Part shown: positions 37,967-46,720 of the stretch, piece by piece | Position numbering within the stretch: the stretch's first letter is position 1 | How the letters are laid out: each line of letters opens with the position of its first letter | DNA from: Thermogemmata fonticola | GTDB taxonomy: Bacteria > Planctomycetota > Planctomycetia > Gemmatales > Gemmataceae | Assembly (NCBI RefSeq): GCF_013694095.1 | Contig: NZ_JACEFB010000002.1 | Location: 594,842 to 658,841, forward strand | Direction of reading: 5' to 3' | DNA length: 64,000 bases | Notes under the pieces: model-generated | Database searches by the model: none | The model's input: the letters and a program-made list of their open reading frames with translations, nothing else | What the model was told of the DNA's origin: nothing | Position numbers and translations under genes: made by a program

Positions 37967-39499
37967 TCACTCCTCCGTCAATTGCGGATAATTGCGCATC
38001 ACCAAGTGACTGTTAATCTTCTGGATCAGGTCCAAAGCGACGCTGACGACGATCAGCAGACCTGTTCCTCCATAAAAGCTGGCTACTTGCCAGGGGATTT
38101 CCAGACCGCTGGTGATGATATTGGGAATGATCGCAATCACCGCCAGGAACGCAGCGCCGACGTAGGTGATACGCATCAACACTTTTTCCAGGTAATTCGC
38201 CGTGTGGGAACCGGGACGATACCCCGGAATGAAGCTGCCGTGGTCCTTCAAGTTGTCCGCAATCTCTTTGGGATTGAAGGTGATGGCCACCCAGAAGTAG
38301 GTGAAGAGATAGATCATGGCGATGTACATAACGTTGTAGAGCCAGGAGCGGTGATCTTGGAAGAGGCGGGCCAAGGTGCGTGCCCAGGCCACCTCTCCGC
38401 CAGAGATGCTGTCGATAGCACTGAAGAGGACATACGGAAGGATCAGGAGGGTGCTGGCGAAGATCACGGGCATGACGCCGGCGGCATTCACCCGCATGGG
38501 TAGGAATTGCCGGGTGCCCCCGTAAACCCGCCGCCCACGGACATGGCGCGCCGATTGCGTCGGAATGCGCCGCTGGGCTTTCGTCATGGCAATAACGCCG
38601 ACCACTACCGCCAAAAACAGGATCGCCATGACAATCAGTTTTTCAAAGCTAATGTCCCCCGTGGTCCCTCCCAGGGTGAGCACGGATTCCTTGAGCTGTC
38701 CGGTGGCGCTGTCGATCAGCAGCGTCGTGGTGGCATCTGGAATGCGGGCCACGATCCCAGCCATGATGATCAGGGAAATCCCGTTGCCGATGCCGTATTC
38801 GTCGATCTGCTCCCCCAGCCACATCAGGAAGATCGTCCCGACCGTCATGGTCAGAATGGCGGCGAAGCCAAACCACAGGACGTTGAAGGTGCCCTGGTAG
38901 CCGGGAGCAATGACGCCAAATCCGCCCTCCGCTTCTGGCCGGTAAAGTTGGTTGACCACCATGAGTGCCTGAATCATGCAAATGGGAACGGTGACGTAGC
39001 GGGTGATTTCATTGAGTTTCTTCCGGCCCGTTTCCCCTTCCTTACGCAGTTTCTCCAGGGAGGGCATCACACCGCTGGCGAGTAATTGGATGATGATCGA
39101 AGCGGAGATGTAGGGCATAATCCCCAGGGAGAAGATGCAGGCCATGCTCAGGTTTCCGCCGGAGAACAGGGACACAAAACTGAGCACCTGGCCGAGCGGT
39201 CCGGTGCGCATTTGCTGCATCTTCTCCGCCAGTTTGGCCTGGTCCACCACCGGCAAGGGGATGTAATAACCGATGCGGTAAACCGCCAGAAACAGAAGGG
39301 TGATGAAAATCTTTTTGCGGAGTTCCGGGATGCGGAAAATGAGGAAGAGTTGCTCCGGCGCTACACCGATCACGACCGCGGCCCCTCCGAAGAGGCTGAG
39401 GGTCCAGGTAAGGCTACCCGGCCCTCCCCACACCGCGGAAAAGACAGCGCCCGTGAGCGCCACAATACCCGATAGCAGTGCAATCGCTCGCCAATTCAT
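37967..39499 (-). CDS. secY: Preprotein translocase subunit SecY, with extra N-terminal hydrophobic region
   Basis: SecY forms the membrane channel of the Sec translocon. The canonical ten-helix core starts at IFRIPELRKKIF and includes the plug region (LFSGGNLSMACIFSLGIMPYISASI), the PTQSARHVRGRR cytoplasmic loop and the closing NSHLVMRNYPQL. From ATG 39499 the protein is 510 residues, with two additional hydrophobic stretches (about 3-25 and 29-50) before the usual start. No good ribosome-binding site precedes this ATG. A GTG at 39373, preceded by GGAGGGG at good spacing, would give a 468-residue protein of normal layout. The family is certain; the start is open. Confidence 0.96.
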   Translation of the reverse strand: MNWRAIALLSGIVALTGAVFSAVWGGPGSLTWTLSLFGGAAVVIGVAPEQLFLIFRIPELRKKIFITLLFLAVYRIGYYIPLPVVDQAKLAEKMQQMRTGPLGQVLSFVSLFSGGNLSMACIFSLGIMPYISASIIIQLLASGVMPSLEKLRKEGETGRKKLNEITRYVTVPICMIQALMVVNQLYRPEAEGGFGVIAPGYQGTFNVLWFGFAAILTMTVGTIFLMWLGEQIDEYGIGNGISLIIMAGIVARIPDATTTLLIDSATGQLKESVLTLGGTTGDISFEKLIVMAILFLAVVVGVIAMTKAQRRIPTQSARHVRGRRVYGGTRQFLPMRVNAAGVMPVIFASTLLILPYVLFSAIDSISGGEVAWARTLARLFQDHRSWLYNVMYIAMIYLFTYFWVAITFNPKEIADNLKDHGSFIPGYRPGSHTANYLEKVLMRITYVGAAFLAVIAIIPNIITSGLEIPWQVASFYGGTGLLIVVSVALDLIQKINSHLVMRNYPQLTEE

Positions 39500-39574
39500 G
39501 ACCGATCATGCCCTGGAGGGTGAACGGGCGGACTCAGTTAGCAGACGGCCTAGCGGTTTTCGGCAGCCGCGAAC

Positions 39575-40081
39575 TCAGCCCTTTTTGGACTTACCGCTTC
39601 CCATCTTGTTACGCACCGGCTTCTTGGGGCCAGGCAGGATTTCGCATGTTCCACCAGCTTTTTCAATTTTGGCCTTGGCCGAAGCGGAAAAATGATGGGC
39701 TTGGACCGTGAGTTTGCGTGTCAATTCGCCATCGCCGAGGACGCGCAGGCCATCGAAGGTGCCATCGATCAATCCGCGCTGCTTGAGGCTTTGGAGATTG
39801 ACCCTCTCGCCGTCCTGGAAGCGATCTTGCAGGTCGCCGACGTTGACGATGGCATAAATCTTTTTCCACGGGCCGCGAGTGAATCCCCGCTTGGGCAGGC
39901 GGCGGTACAAGGGCATTTGCCCGCCTTCGTAGAGCGGACTGGGCCATTCCGAGCCGGCGCTGGAGTATTGTCCTTTATGGCCGCGTCCGCAGGTCTTCCC
40001 GTGGCCAGAACCGATGCCGCGACCGACTCGTTTTTTCCGCTTCCGCCGATGTACCCCGAGCGAAACTGTGGTCAAATCCAT
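39575..40081 (-). CDS. rplO: 50S ribosomal protein L15
   Basis: L15 (uL15) is a core large-subunit protein. The 168-residue product has the basic Gly-rich N-terminal arm (KRVGRGIGSGHGKTCGRGHKGQ, about 17-38), MPLYRRLPKRGF, VNVGDLQDRF and a C-terminal basic tail. AGGAG precedes the ATG. It follows rpsE directly after 152 bases with no rpmD between, and precedes secY by 75 bases. Confidence 0.97.
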   Translation of the reverse strand: MDLTTVSLGVHRRKRKKRVGRGIGSGHGKTCGRGHKGQYSSAGSEWPSPLYEGGQMPLYRRLPKRGFTRGPWKKIYAIVNVGDLQDRFQDGERVNLQSLKQRGLIDGTFDGLRVLGDGELTRKLTVQAHHFSASAKAKIEKAGGTCEILPGPKKPVRNKMGSGKSKKG

Positions 40082-40233
40082 CGCTGCTCTCCTGAATATC
40101 CTTGCGGCTGGCTTTCACCCGTTGGATAGACGAACCAGCCAGCCATTTCCACCCCATCATTTTCTTCCCCAAGCACGGGGCAGCTTCATTTCATTTCCCC
40201 CATCACATTCCCACATCATCAGGCACGGGACGA

Positions 40234-40752
40234 TTACAGGGGTACGCCGCGCAGGGCGGCCACTTGCTCCTTGGTTCGCAGTTGTTCCAGCCCGTTGAGA
40301 GTCGCTTTCACCAGGTTGATGGGATTGGTGCTCCCGTGGACCTTGGTAAGGATGTCCGTAATGCCGCACGCCTGGAGGACCTCCCGCACGCCGGGACCGG
40401 CCTTGACGCCCGTTCCTGGTCCCGCGGGGATCATGATGACTTTGCTGGCTCCGTATCGCCCGATGACCCGATGGGGAATGGTCGTGCCGCGGAGCGAATA
40501 CGGATTGGAACGGCGGACTTTGGCCTCGCCTTCCTTGCAGGCTTTCTCAACGGCAGGTTGGACTTCGTTGGCTTTGCCATAGCCGTAGGCCACGCGCCCC
40601 TTGCCGTCACCGACCACGACCAGGGCGTTGAAGCTGAAGCGGCGGCCTCCCTTCACGACGGCCGCGCACCGCCGAATCTTGACCACATAATCCTTCAGCT
40701 CTACCTGATCGTAGGCGTCAAGATCACCTTTCTCGCGACGTTCCCGTGCCAT
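40234..40752 (-). CDS. rpsE: 30S ribosomal protein S5
   Basis: S5 (uS5) is involved in decoding fidelity and forms part of the mRNA entry channel. The 172-residue product has VVKIRRCAAVVKGGRRFSF, VVVGDGKGRVAYGYGKA, the IPAGPGTGVKAGPGVREVL loop and GSTNPINLVKATLNGL. GAGGAA precedes the ATG. It is in the expected place after rplR. Confidence 0.98.
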   Translation of the reverse strand: MARERREKGDLDAYDQVELKDYVVKIRRCAAVVKGGRRFSFNALVVVGDGKGRVAYGYGKANEVQPAVEKACKEGEAKVRRSNPYSLRGTTIPHRVIGRYGASKVIMIPAGPGTGVKAGPGVREVLQACGITDILTKVHGSTNPINLVKATLNGLEQLRTKEQVAALRGVPL

Positions 40753-40824
40753 AGTTCATTCCTCGGTGAAGGTCTTATCTGTTCCTCGTGGTGCAGGGCA
40801 GTAGCTCTCCCGAAAAGGACGGGT

Positions 40825-41328
40825 TCATTTGGCGGCCTTCTCTTTTTTGGCGGGGGCTTTACCGGCGGGCGGACCACCGCGGGGGCGGGCTTCAGCTTTG
40901 GCTTTGGGAGCTTCGGCTTGCTTTTGGGCGCGGGCTTCCTGTTTCGCTCGAATGGCTTCCGGGTCCGTGCATTTCAACCCGGCCTCGGTGGCCGCGATGG
41001 CCAGAGCTGCCACTCGCCCGTGGAAGCGATAACTGCCGCGATCAAACACGGCTTGCGTGATGCCTTTGGCCTTGGCCAGTTCCGCAATTTTCCGCCCCAC
41101 TTCGCGGGCGGCGGCAATGTTCCCGCCGTAGCTCAGGCCCGAGTTCTTCCCACAACTGCTCGCCGCCGCCAGAGTGACACCATGCAGATCGTCGATCAAC
41201 TGGGCGTAAATATGCATATTGCTTCGAAAGACACTCAAGCGGGGACGCTGTGGGGTCCCGTAAATCCGATTACGGACGCGATATTTTCGCCTTTGTGCGC
41301 GAATCCGCTTCAACTTTTGCGTGTTCAT
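40825..41328 (-). CDS. rplR: 50S ribosomal protein L18 with long Ala/Lys/Pro tail
   Basis: L18 (uL18) binds 5S rRNA. Residues 1-120 form the usual domain ([44 protein letters not shown]). The remaining 45 or so residues are a low-complexity Lys/Ala/Pro/Glu tail ending KKEKAAK, which makes the protein 167 residues against about 120 normally. GGGAG precedes the ATG. The tail is probably unstructured and RNA-binding; that is inference. Confidence 0.97.
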   Translation of the reverse strand: MNTQKLKRIRAQRRKYRVRNRIYGTPQRPRLSVFRSNMHIYAQLIDDLHGVTLAAASSCGKNSGLSYGGNIAAAREVGRKIAELAKAKGITQAVFDRGSYRFHGRVAALAIAATEAGLKCTDPEAIRAKQEARAQKQAEAPKAKAEARPRGGPPAGKAPAKKEKAAK

Positions 41329-41440
41329 GGCCGCTCCCGTTGCTGCTTTCTCCGATCGGGATCATCCTGGAAGAACAAGACACTATCCCGTATTTCGCGG
41401 TCGCCGGGATGAGTATAGCCCGCTGAGCCACCCTAACCGA

Positions 41441-41989
41441 TCACTTACCGCCGGAAGCGAAGGACTTCCCTTCCTTGCGGCGAACGACTTCATTTTCGTA
41501 ACGGATGCCCTTACCTTTGTATGGCTCCGGCTTACGGCTGGCCCGAATCTCCGCGGCAAATTGGCCCACCTTCTGCTTGTCGATTCCGCTCACCACGATG
41601 GTCGTCGGGTCTGGTACCGACACCGTCACGCCCGGCGGCGGTTCGTGATAAATCCGGTTGGCATACCCCACCGTCAACTCGACCCCCTTGCCCTTCATGG
41701 CGGCCTGAAAGCCGACTCCCTCGACCTTCAGCCGTTTCTCGTATCCTTGGGTCACGCCCACGATCATGTTGTAAATGAGCGCCCGCGTCAAACCGTGCAG
41801 GGCGCGATTCTCCCGCTCGTCATTGGGGCGAGTGACCACGATCTTTTTGCCGTCGAAGGCCACCTGCATGTGCGGATGATACTTCCACTGGAGCTTCCCT
41901 TTAGGACCTTCCACGGTGATTTCGCCGTTCTGAAGAGTCACTTTGACTCCCGCCGGCACAACAATGGGTTGACGGCCAATACGTGACAT
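41441..41989 (-). CDS. rplF: 50S ribosomal protein L6
   Basis: L6 (uL6) lies near the GTPase centre. The 182-residue product starts MSRIGRQPIVVPAGV, contains ITVEGPKGKLQW and a second repeat, and ends with the diagnostic KPEPYKGKGIRYENEVVRRKEGK segment. GAGGGAG precedes ATG 41989, which is preferred over an in-frame start eight codons upstream. Confidence 0.98.
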   Translation of the reverse strand: MSRIGRQPIVVPAGVKVTLQNGEITVEGPKGKLQWKYHPHMQVAFDGKKIVVTRPNDERENRALHGLTRALIYNMIVGVTQGYEKRLKVEGVGFQAAMKGKGVELTVGYANRIYHEPPPGVTVSVPDPTTIVVSGIDKQKVGQFAAEIRASRKPEPYKGKGIRYENEVVRRKEGKSFASGGK

Positions 41990-42210
41990 CGCAACCGCTC
42001 CCTCATGTCTCACGGGACATTTCCGAAATATCTTGTCTCCGTCCTCGATTCGTTCCTCCGCCAGATCGGACGATTCCTTCCTCCGCGGGGTTGGGTCGGC
42101 GTTTCATTCTGTTTTGCCCGCTCGTTTCCGGTTGGCTCTCCATGTTCCGGCGTGTTAGGCCTCGTGCCAAGGGAGAGAACCGGGTATTCGGGTGCCCCAA
42201 GCACCCCGCC

Positions 42211-42666
42211 TTACCAAACCGTGCAGATCACTTCCCCGCCGACTTTCTGCTTGCGGGCTTGGCGGTCGGACAATACGCCTTTGCTGGTGCTGAGCACCGC
42301 GATTCCCAATCCGTCCAGCACCGGGCGTAGCTCTTTGTAGCCCATATACACGCGCCGTCCCGGTTTGGAGTACCGTTCAATATGACGGATGACCTTTTCG
42401 CCATCCGGACCGTACTTGAGAAAGATCTGGAGGATCAGGTGCGGTTCGCTGAGCGTCTCGACGGGTTGAAATTGGGTCTCGGCACCGTTTTCCGTCTGGA
42501 CCGTGACATACTTGCCGACCCGGTAGCCGAGTATGAACCCTTCCTCCTGAAGAACTCGCGCGATGGCCACCTTCATCTTGGTGGCGGGCATTTCCACATA
42601 CGGGCGCTCGATGGCGTTGGCGTTGCGGATCCGGGTCAACATATCTGCAATCGGGTCAGTCATCAT
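42211..42666 (-). CDS. rpsH: 30S ribosomal protein S8
   Basis: S8 (uS8) binds the central domain of 16S rRNA and in E. coli also represses the spc operon mRNA. The 151-residue product has MTDPIADMLTRIRNAN and the closing GIAVLSTSKGVLSDRQARKQKVGGEVIC. Two adjacent ATG codons begin the gene; the first (42666) has the better distance to GAGGA. The protein has a slightly longer middle region (about residues 60-90) than E. coli S8. Confidence 0.97.
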   Translation of the reverse strand: MMTDPIADMLTRIRNANAIERPYVEMPATKMKVAIARVLQEEGFILGYRVGKYVTVQTENGAETQFQPVETLSEPHLILQIFLKYGPDGEKVIRHIERYSKPGRRVYMGYKELRPVLDGLGIAVLSTSKGVLSDRQARKQKVGGEVICTVW

Positions 42667-42769
42667 GGCAATGTCCTCTTTGGCTTCCCTCGGTGCAATA
42701 GGCAGGCGGGGCAAATTGCCGGGTGATTGGCCGCTGCCCATCAAGCTGAAGGGATGAAGGGGGAGTGCG

Positions 42770-43030
42770 TTACCACGAGGCTTTGCGAACGCCGGGGATC
42801 ATCCCATCGCTGGCCAGCGTGCGGAAACAGATGCGGCAGATACCGAACTTGCGGTACACCGCCCGGCCCCGGCCGCAAATCCGGCAACGCCGCCGAAAGC
42901 GGATCAGTTCCCATCCAGGGAGCAACTTGCTCTTGTCGCGCTGCTCCGGCGGCTTTTTCATCTCGGCGATATGCTCCATAATCGCAGCTAACTGCCGCCG
43001 ATGCTTCGCCTCTTGGGCATTCGTGGACAT
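42770..43030 (-). CDS. rpsZ: 30S ribosomal protein S14, zinc-binding type with longer N terminus
   Basis: S14 (uS14) is in the head of the small subunit. The C-terminal half has the zinc ribbon [20 protein letters not shown] and the closing [12 protein letters not shown]. At 86 residues it is between the short 61-residue zinc form and the 101-residue zinc-free form, because about 45 residues precede the zinc ribbon. GGGAGG lies upstream of ATG 43030. It is separated from rplE by 952 bases that hold a strong candidate promoter and a small ORF. Confidence 0.95.
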   Translation of the reverse strand: MSTNAQEAKHRRQLAAIMEHIAEMKKPPEQRDKSKLLPGWELIRFRRRCRICGRGRAVYRKFGICRICFRTLASDGMIPGVRKASW

Positions 43031-43213
43031 TGCGGAAAACCTCCCGGCGTACCGGCTCGCCAACCTTCACACCCGCCAATAGTGGCAACCGGCCGTTCCT
43101 CACATGCGGAGAATCTTTGTTGTAGCACCTGCCCTCCCCACCGCCAATAGGACCGGACGAAAAAACTGGCCGCTGCCCGCCGCTTCCGCCCAATGGCAGC
43201 CCCCGCGCCCGGC

Positions 43214-43282
43214 TTAGGAGTTGGTCAGCCGTCGGTCCCACTTCGTCCATTCCGCCCCGCGAATGCTCGTAATCTGCCCCAT
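43214..43282 (-). CDS. Possible 22-residue leader peptide or mini-protein upstream of rpsZ
   Basis: ATG 43282 is preceded by AGGAGGG six bases upstream, one of the best ribosome-binding sites in the window. The frame encodes MGQITSIRGAEWTKWDRR plus four residues and stops at TAA 43216-43214. The same frame is open back to an ATG at 43363, giving a 49-residue version with a poorly spaced site. It lies within the predicted leader of rpsZ, about 180 bases before that gene. It could be a leader peptide or a genuine small protein. No homology is recognised. Confidence 0.35.
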   Translation of the reverse strand: MGQITSIRGAEWTKWDRRLTNS

Positions 43283-43393
43283 CTTGCACCCTCCTGAGCG
43301 GCTCCACGTCTCCGCAGAAAAGGGGAACGCTTCCTGTTGGGAGCCGGAAAGGGACGCCGACATTGTGGTGGCTCAACCTCCCGGATTTCTGTA

Positions 43394-43422
43394 AATATGT
43401 ACCATAAATCCTGCCCTGTCAA
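43394..43422 (-). promoter_or_regulatory. Strong candidate promoter with UP-like tract, directing rpsZ and following genes
   Basis: On the minus strand a perfect TTGACA (43422-43417) is followed after 17 bases by CATATT (43399-43394). An A/T-rich tract (about 43423-43442) lies directly upstream of the -35, like the UP elements of r-protein and rRNA promoters. Transcription would start near 43387, giving a leader of roughly 357 bases before rpsZ. Confidence 0.55.
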
Positions 43423-43982
43423 ATAAAATTTTCCCAAAAATAGCGGAATCGCCCGATCTCGAAGAGGGACAGATAGTTACGTGTAATCCTGTTCACAAAA
43501 ATCCTCAAGCCTTCCATCGAGGATGGAAAAACTGGAACGGTCTTGGGCCATAACGGACAGCATTCCGACCTGGTATTGCGGTTATTCTGCTAGTACCTAT
43601 TCAGTGCGGCGGCATTTCCCTTCCTCGGCTAGCGTTCCCCCAGTGACATCCAGAGTTTGCTGTAACTCAGGAGCAGTCTGATTTTTTCTTGTGTTGGGGA
43701 ATCCGAGTGGTAAAATCAATTCATCCTCTTCCCTGGGATAGGAATTCAAAAGGCCTTCAGAGGGTGCGTGCCGCCACCCGCCGGATAATCGGAGCAGAAA
43801 TGGCATAGATCATTCAGATTTTGCCGGGCATTTGGGCGGCGGCGGGGGGTGCGGCGGTGAGGCCAAAGATCAAGGGTGGGGCCTGACCCCTCCATCCTTC
43901 GCGGAAAAAGGTAGATTGTTCCTGAAGGAAGCGTCTCACAAGCGCAGGGAAAAGGAACAGGGTGTTGACGAGGAAGGCGATC

Positions 43983-44549
43983 TCACGAGCGGAAGGGCAT
44001 GCCGAAGAGGCGGAGGAGTTCGCGGGCTTCCTCATCGCTGTCAGTCGTCGTGACGATGGTGATGTCCATACCTTGGGTGAAGTTGACGGTGTCGGGATCC
44101 ACTTCCGGAAAGATGAGTTGTTCGCTGACACCCAGGGAGTAGTTGCCATGCCCGTCGAAGCTTCGGGGGTTGACGCCGCGAAAGTCGCGGATGCGGGGCA
44201 GGGCGACGTTGATGAGGCGGTCGAGGAATTCGTACATGCGTCGCCCGCGGAGCGTCACACGGCAGCCGATTTCATAGCCGGCGCGGAGCCGGAAGCTGCT
44301 GATCGACTTGCGGGCCTTGGTGATCTGCGGTCGCTGACCGGCGATCAAGGCCAGATGCTCCACCGCTTGCTTGAGGCGTTCTTTGTCTTGCAACGCCTTC
44401 CCCACGCCCATATTGATGACAATTTTTTCCAGGCGCGGCAGGCTCAGGCGATTCGTACGGCCGAATTTTTTACTGAGGGCCGGTACGATTTCTTGGTCGT
44501 AAAGCTGTTTGAGACGCGGCGGCGGCAATTGGGTGGCAGTGGCTGTCAT
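43983..44549 (-). CDS. rplE: 50S ribosomal protein L5
   Basis: L5 (uL5) binds 5S rRNA and contacts the small-subunit head. The 188-residue product has [55 protein letters not shown] and [14 protein letters not shown]. The C-terminal [20 protein letters not shown] is complete. ATG 44549 is used; the ribosome-binding site is weak. A good promoter candidate lies about 65 bases upstream. Confidence 0.98.
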   Translation of the reverse strand: MTATATQLPPPRLKQLYDQEIVPALSKKFGRTNRLSLPRLEKIVINMGVGKALQDKERLKQAVEHLALIAGQRPQITKARKSISSFRLRAGYEIGCRVTLRGRRMYEFLDRLINVALPRIRDFRGVNPRSFDGHGNYSLGVSEQLIFPEVDPDTVNFTQGMDITIVTTTDSDEEARELLRLFGMPFRS

Positions 44550-44614
44550 AGTTTGAAATCCCGGTGATAGCAACGCAAGCTCACGGTCCAGATCGCGTAC
44601 AGCGATAGAAAGAT

Positions 44615-44643
44615 GTTATAAGATTCCGCAGGTAGCACGCCAA
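44615..44643 (-). promoter_or_regulatory. Candidate promoter upstream of rplE
   Basis: On the minus strand TTGGCG (44643-44638) and TATAAC (44620-44615) are separated by exactly 17 bases in the 205-base rplX-rplE gap. The -10 matches 5 of 6 consensus positions and the -35 matches 4 of 6. The predicted leader is about 60 bases. Confidence 0.45.
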
Positions 44644-44754
44644 GAGTGGGGGATAGGCAGCACCCGGCCTCATGAAAGACACATGTAAGACATTTGTCTG
44701 GATGGGGCGTTGCCGCCATTGAGGCCTTCCGTCGTTGCCGCCTGCCAGGGATGT

Positions 44755-45120
44755 TCAACGGTTGGCGGGGTTCGCGGATTGGGCATAGCGAGGACGAGGC
44801 TTGCTCAGGATCCGCAGGCGGGTCCCGCTGCGCTTGGCGTACAACTCCTTGCTGCCGTCGGGGAGATAACGGATGCCGACACGGGTGGGTTTATTCTGCA
44901 CCGGATCGATCAGGGCGACGTTGGAAGCATCCAACGGCATTTCCTTGGAGATTCGTCCCCCTTGGGGATTGCGGCGCGACGGTTTGACATGGCGATAGAC
45001 CAAATTGATTCCCTCGACGACCACTTGATTTTTCTCCGGGATGACGCGCAGGACTTTGCCGCGCTTGCCCTTGTCGTCACCGGCGATCACTTCGACGATA
45101 TCGTCTTTGCGGATATGCAT
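44755..45120 (-). CDS. rplX: 50S ribosomal protein L24
   Basis: L24 (uL24) is an early assembly initiator at the peptide exit. The 121-residue product has the KOW motif (DDIVEVIAGDDKGKRGKVLRV), VEGINLVYRHVKPS and an RNA-binding middle region. It has a modest basic C-terminal extension (KPRPRYAQSANPANR). GAGG precedes the ATG. It has the usual position between rplN and rplE. Confidence 0.97.
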   Translation of the reverse strand: MHIRKDDIVEVIAGDDKGKRGKVLRVIPEKNQVVVEGINLVYRHVKPSRRNPQGGRISKEMPLDASNVALIDPVQNKPTRVGIRYLPDGSKELYAKRSGTRLRILSKPRPRYAQSANPANR

Positions 45121-45231
45121 GGCGGAAACCTCGCGTAGAGCTGGATGTTTTGGTCTTCAGGTCGTATGTCAGGCCGATGTCATAGTGCTGGCAGCCGAGT
45201 GTGGTTTGGGGATATTTCCAAGACGCCGGTC

Positions 45232-45597
45232 TCAGACAACCTCGGCGGCGAGATTGACGATTTTCATGAAGTTGGTTCGCAACTCCCGGGGGATGGCGCC
45301 AAAGATACGGGTACCGCGGGGGTTGTTTTCGTTGTCCAGCAGGACCATGGCGTTGCGGTCGAAGCGGACGTAGCTGCCATCCTCGCGACGGGTGGCGGCC
45401 CGTGTGCGGACGACCACGCCCCGGACGACATCTCCCGGCTTGACGTCACCGCCGGGGATGGCCTTTTTGACACTGGCACGGATGATGTCGCCGATGCGGG
45501 CGACGCGCTTTTTCGAGCCGCCGAGGACTTGGATGCACATGACTTCCTTGGCCCCGGTGTTATCGGCCACATCCAAATATGTGTACATCTGAATCAT
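45232..45597 (-). CDS. rplN: 50S ribosomal protein L14
   Basis: L14 (uL14) forms an intersubunit bridge. The 121-residue length is standard. [19 protein letters not shown], the [15 protein letters not shown] loop, [18 protein letters not shown] and the closing [12 protein letters not shown] are diagnostic. GAGGTGA precedes the ATG. A promoter-like pair lies immediately upstream. Confidence 0.98.
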   Translation of the reverse strand: MIQMYTYLDVADNTGAKEVMCIQVLGGSKKRVARIGDIIRASVKKAIPGGDVKPGDVVRGVVVRTRAATRREDGSYVRFDRNAMVLLDNENNPRGTRIFGAIPRELRTNFMKIVNLAAEVV

Positions 45598-45630
45598 AAG
45601 TCACCTCGTTCCCATCCAACTGGAGTTTGT

Positions 45631-45659
45631 TTTATATGCAGAGTACGCACGGATGTCAC
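45631..45659 (-). promoter_or_regulatory. Candidate promoter upstream of rplN
   Basis: On the minus strand GTGACA (45659-45654) and TATAAA (45636-45631) have a 17-base spacer; each hexamer matches 5 of 6 consensus positions. It lies in the 69-base rpsQ-rplN gap and would give a leader of under 30 bases. Confidence 0.5.
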
Positions 45660-45666
45660 TGGGCTG

Positions 45667-46065
45667 TCAGGAAGGCTGAGGCGGCGGGGAAGCCGCGGTC
45701 TCGGTGGCGGTTTTTTGCAAGGGTTCCGGGAGTTCGCTACCGGCGACAGCTCCCTCCAGGTGGGAGAGCGTGCGGGTAGGCGCCTTTTTGACGATGCGAA
45801 CAAGCCGCCAACGCTTCAAGCGGGACAGGGGGCGTGATTCGATGATTTCCACCGTGTCGCCGAGGTGGGATTCGTTGTTTTCGTCGTGGACGTAGCAGAT
45901 GGTGCGGCGCTTGATGTATTTGCCATAGCGGGGATGCTGCACAAGGCGTTCCACTTCGACCCGCCGGGTTTTGTTCATTTTGTCGCGGGTGACGATCCCC
46001 TGGAGAAGACGTTTGCCTGTAGTTTTCGTCGGGGCACTGCTCGTCGTCGGGTTGGTCTCAGCCAT
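45667..46065 (-). CDS. rpsQ: 30S ribosomal protein S17 with C-terminal extension
   Basis: S17 (uS17) binds the 5' domain of 16S rRNA. The OB-fold core ([32 protein letters not shown], residues about 23-54; [20 protein letters not shown]) is clear. The protein is 132 residues against about 84 in E. coli. The excess is an 18-residue Thr/Ser-rich N terminus and a C-terminal tail ending in SPPPQPS. AAGGA precedes ATG 46065. Confidence 0.97.
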   Translation of the reverse strand: MAETNPTTSSAPTKTTGKRLLQGIVTRDKMNKTRRVEVERLVQHPRYGKYIKRRTICYVHDENNESHLGDTVEIIESRPLSRLKRWRLVRIVKKAPTRTLSHLEGAVAGSELPEPLQKTATETAASPPPQPS

Positions 46066-46221
46066 GGGAAGCATCCTTATCGTCTTAGGGTGTTCGTGGT
46101 GTTCGGGAGTGTTCTCGGAGGAGGATCACAGGCGTATTGGGTCGTCAGGTAGGGTCCGCCTTCTGTTTCTGCGTGCTCAGGTTCCCGGATGTTCGGGACG
46201 CGGGGCCGGCTTCATCCTCCG

Positions 46222-46572
46222 TTAGGTCTTGGGAGCGGCCATTTTTTCTGCCAGGAAGCGTTTGAGGCGTTGGGCCTGGCGGAAGGCGCGGCGTTTGCCG
46301 GGCTGATCCTCTTCGACTCGTTTTTCCAGGCGTTCGATACGGGCCTGGAGTTGATCGGGGGGAAGCTGGCGGAGTTTTTCAAGTTCCCTCTGGCGTTGGA
46401 TCGTTTTGACCCGTGCAATGGCCCGCTTGGTTTTACGGACTTCCGCCGGGGCTTTGAGGCGATCTGTGGCCGCCTGCACGCGCAGGGTGAACAGATGTTT
46501 TTCCAGGTCGCGCAGGGTGGTGAGCAGTTGTTCGTCGCTCATGCCGCGGAGTTCACGGGTTTTCGGAACCAT
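46222..46572 (-). CDS. rpmC: 50S ribosomal protein L29 with doubled length
   Basis: L29 (uL29) sits at the peptide exit tunnel, where the signal recognition particle and trigger factor dock. The first 65 residues are the normal two-helix hairpin (RELRGMSDEQLLTTLRDLEKHLF; RKTKRAIARVKTIQRQRE). About 50 further residues form a highly charged helical extension (QARIERLEKRVEED..., RLKRFLAEK), giving 116 residues instead of about 65. GAGAGGTG precedes the ATG. Confidence 0.95.
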   Translation of the reverse strand: MVPKTRELRGMSDEQLLTTLRDLEKHLFTLRVQAATDRLKAPAEVRKTKRAIARVKTIQRQRELEKLRQLPPDQLQARIERLEKRVEEDQPGKRRAFRQAQRLKRFLAEKMAAPKT

Positions 46573-46640
46573 CGATCACCTCTCCGAGCGTATGTTAGCC
46601 AGCGATGCTGGAGTTTCTGTTGGAAACAAAGGGAAGGATA

Positions 46641-46669
46641 ATTGTAGTTTGAGGCCTGGGACGGGTCAA
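46641..46669 (-). promoter_or_regulatory. Strong candidate promoter upstream of rpmC
   Basis: On the minus strand TTGACC (46669-46664) and TACAAT (46646-46641) are separated by 17 bases; each matches 5 of 6 consensus positions. It lies in the 148-base rplP-rpmC gap and would give a leader of about 60 bases. Confidence 0.55.
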
Positions 46670-46720
46670 CGGTCCGGCCTGTACAAACCGTTGGGATTGC
46701 GGCGGAAAGTGCCGATGGAA

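Larger units (their letters stand above)
43031..43982. other. Long non-r-protein spacer between rplE and rpsZ
   Basis: These 952 bases interrupt the spc-type gene order. The part 43385-43620 is markedly AT-rich compared with the cluster. It contains the promoter candidate at 43394-43422 and, downstream, a small ORF with a strong ribosome-binding site. I see no further gene in 43425-43982. The stretch right of 43840 is very G-rich on the plus strand. Confidence 0.5.
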
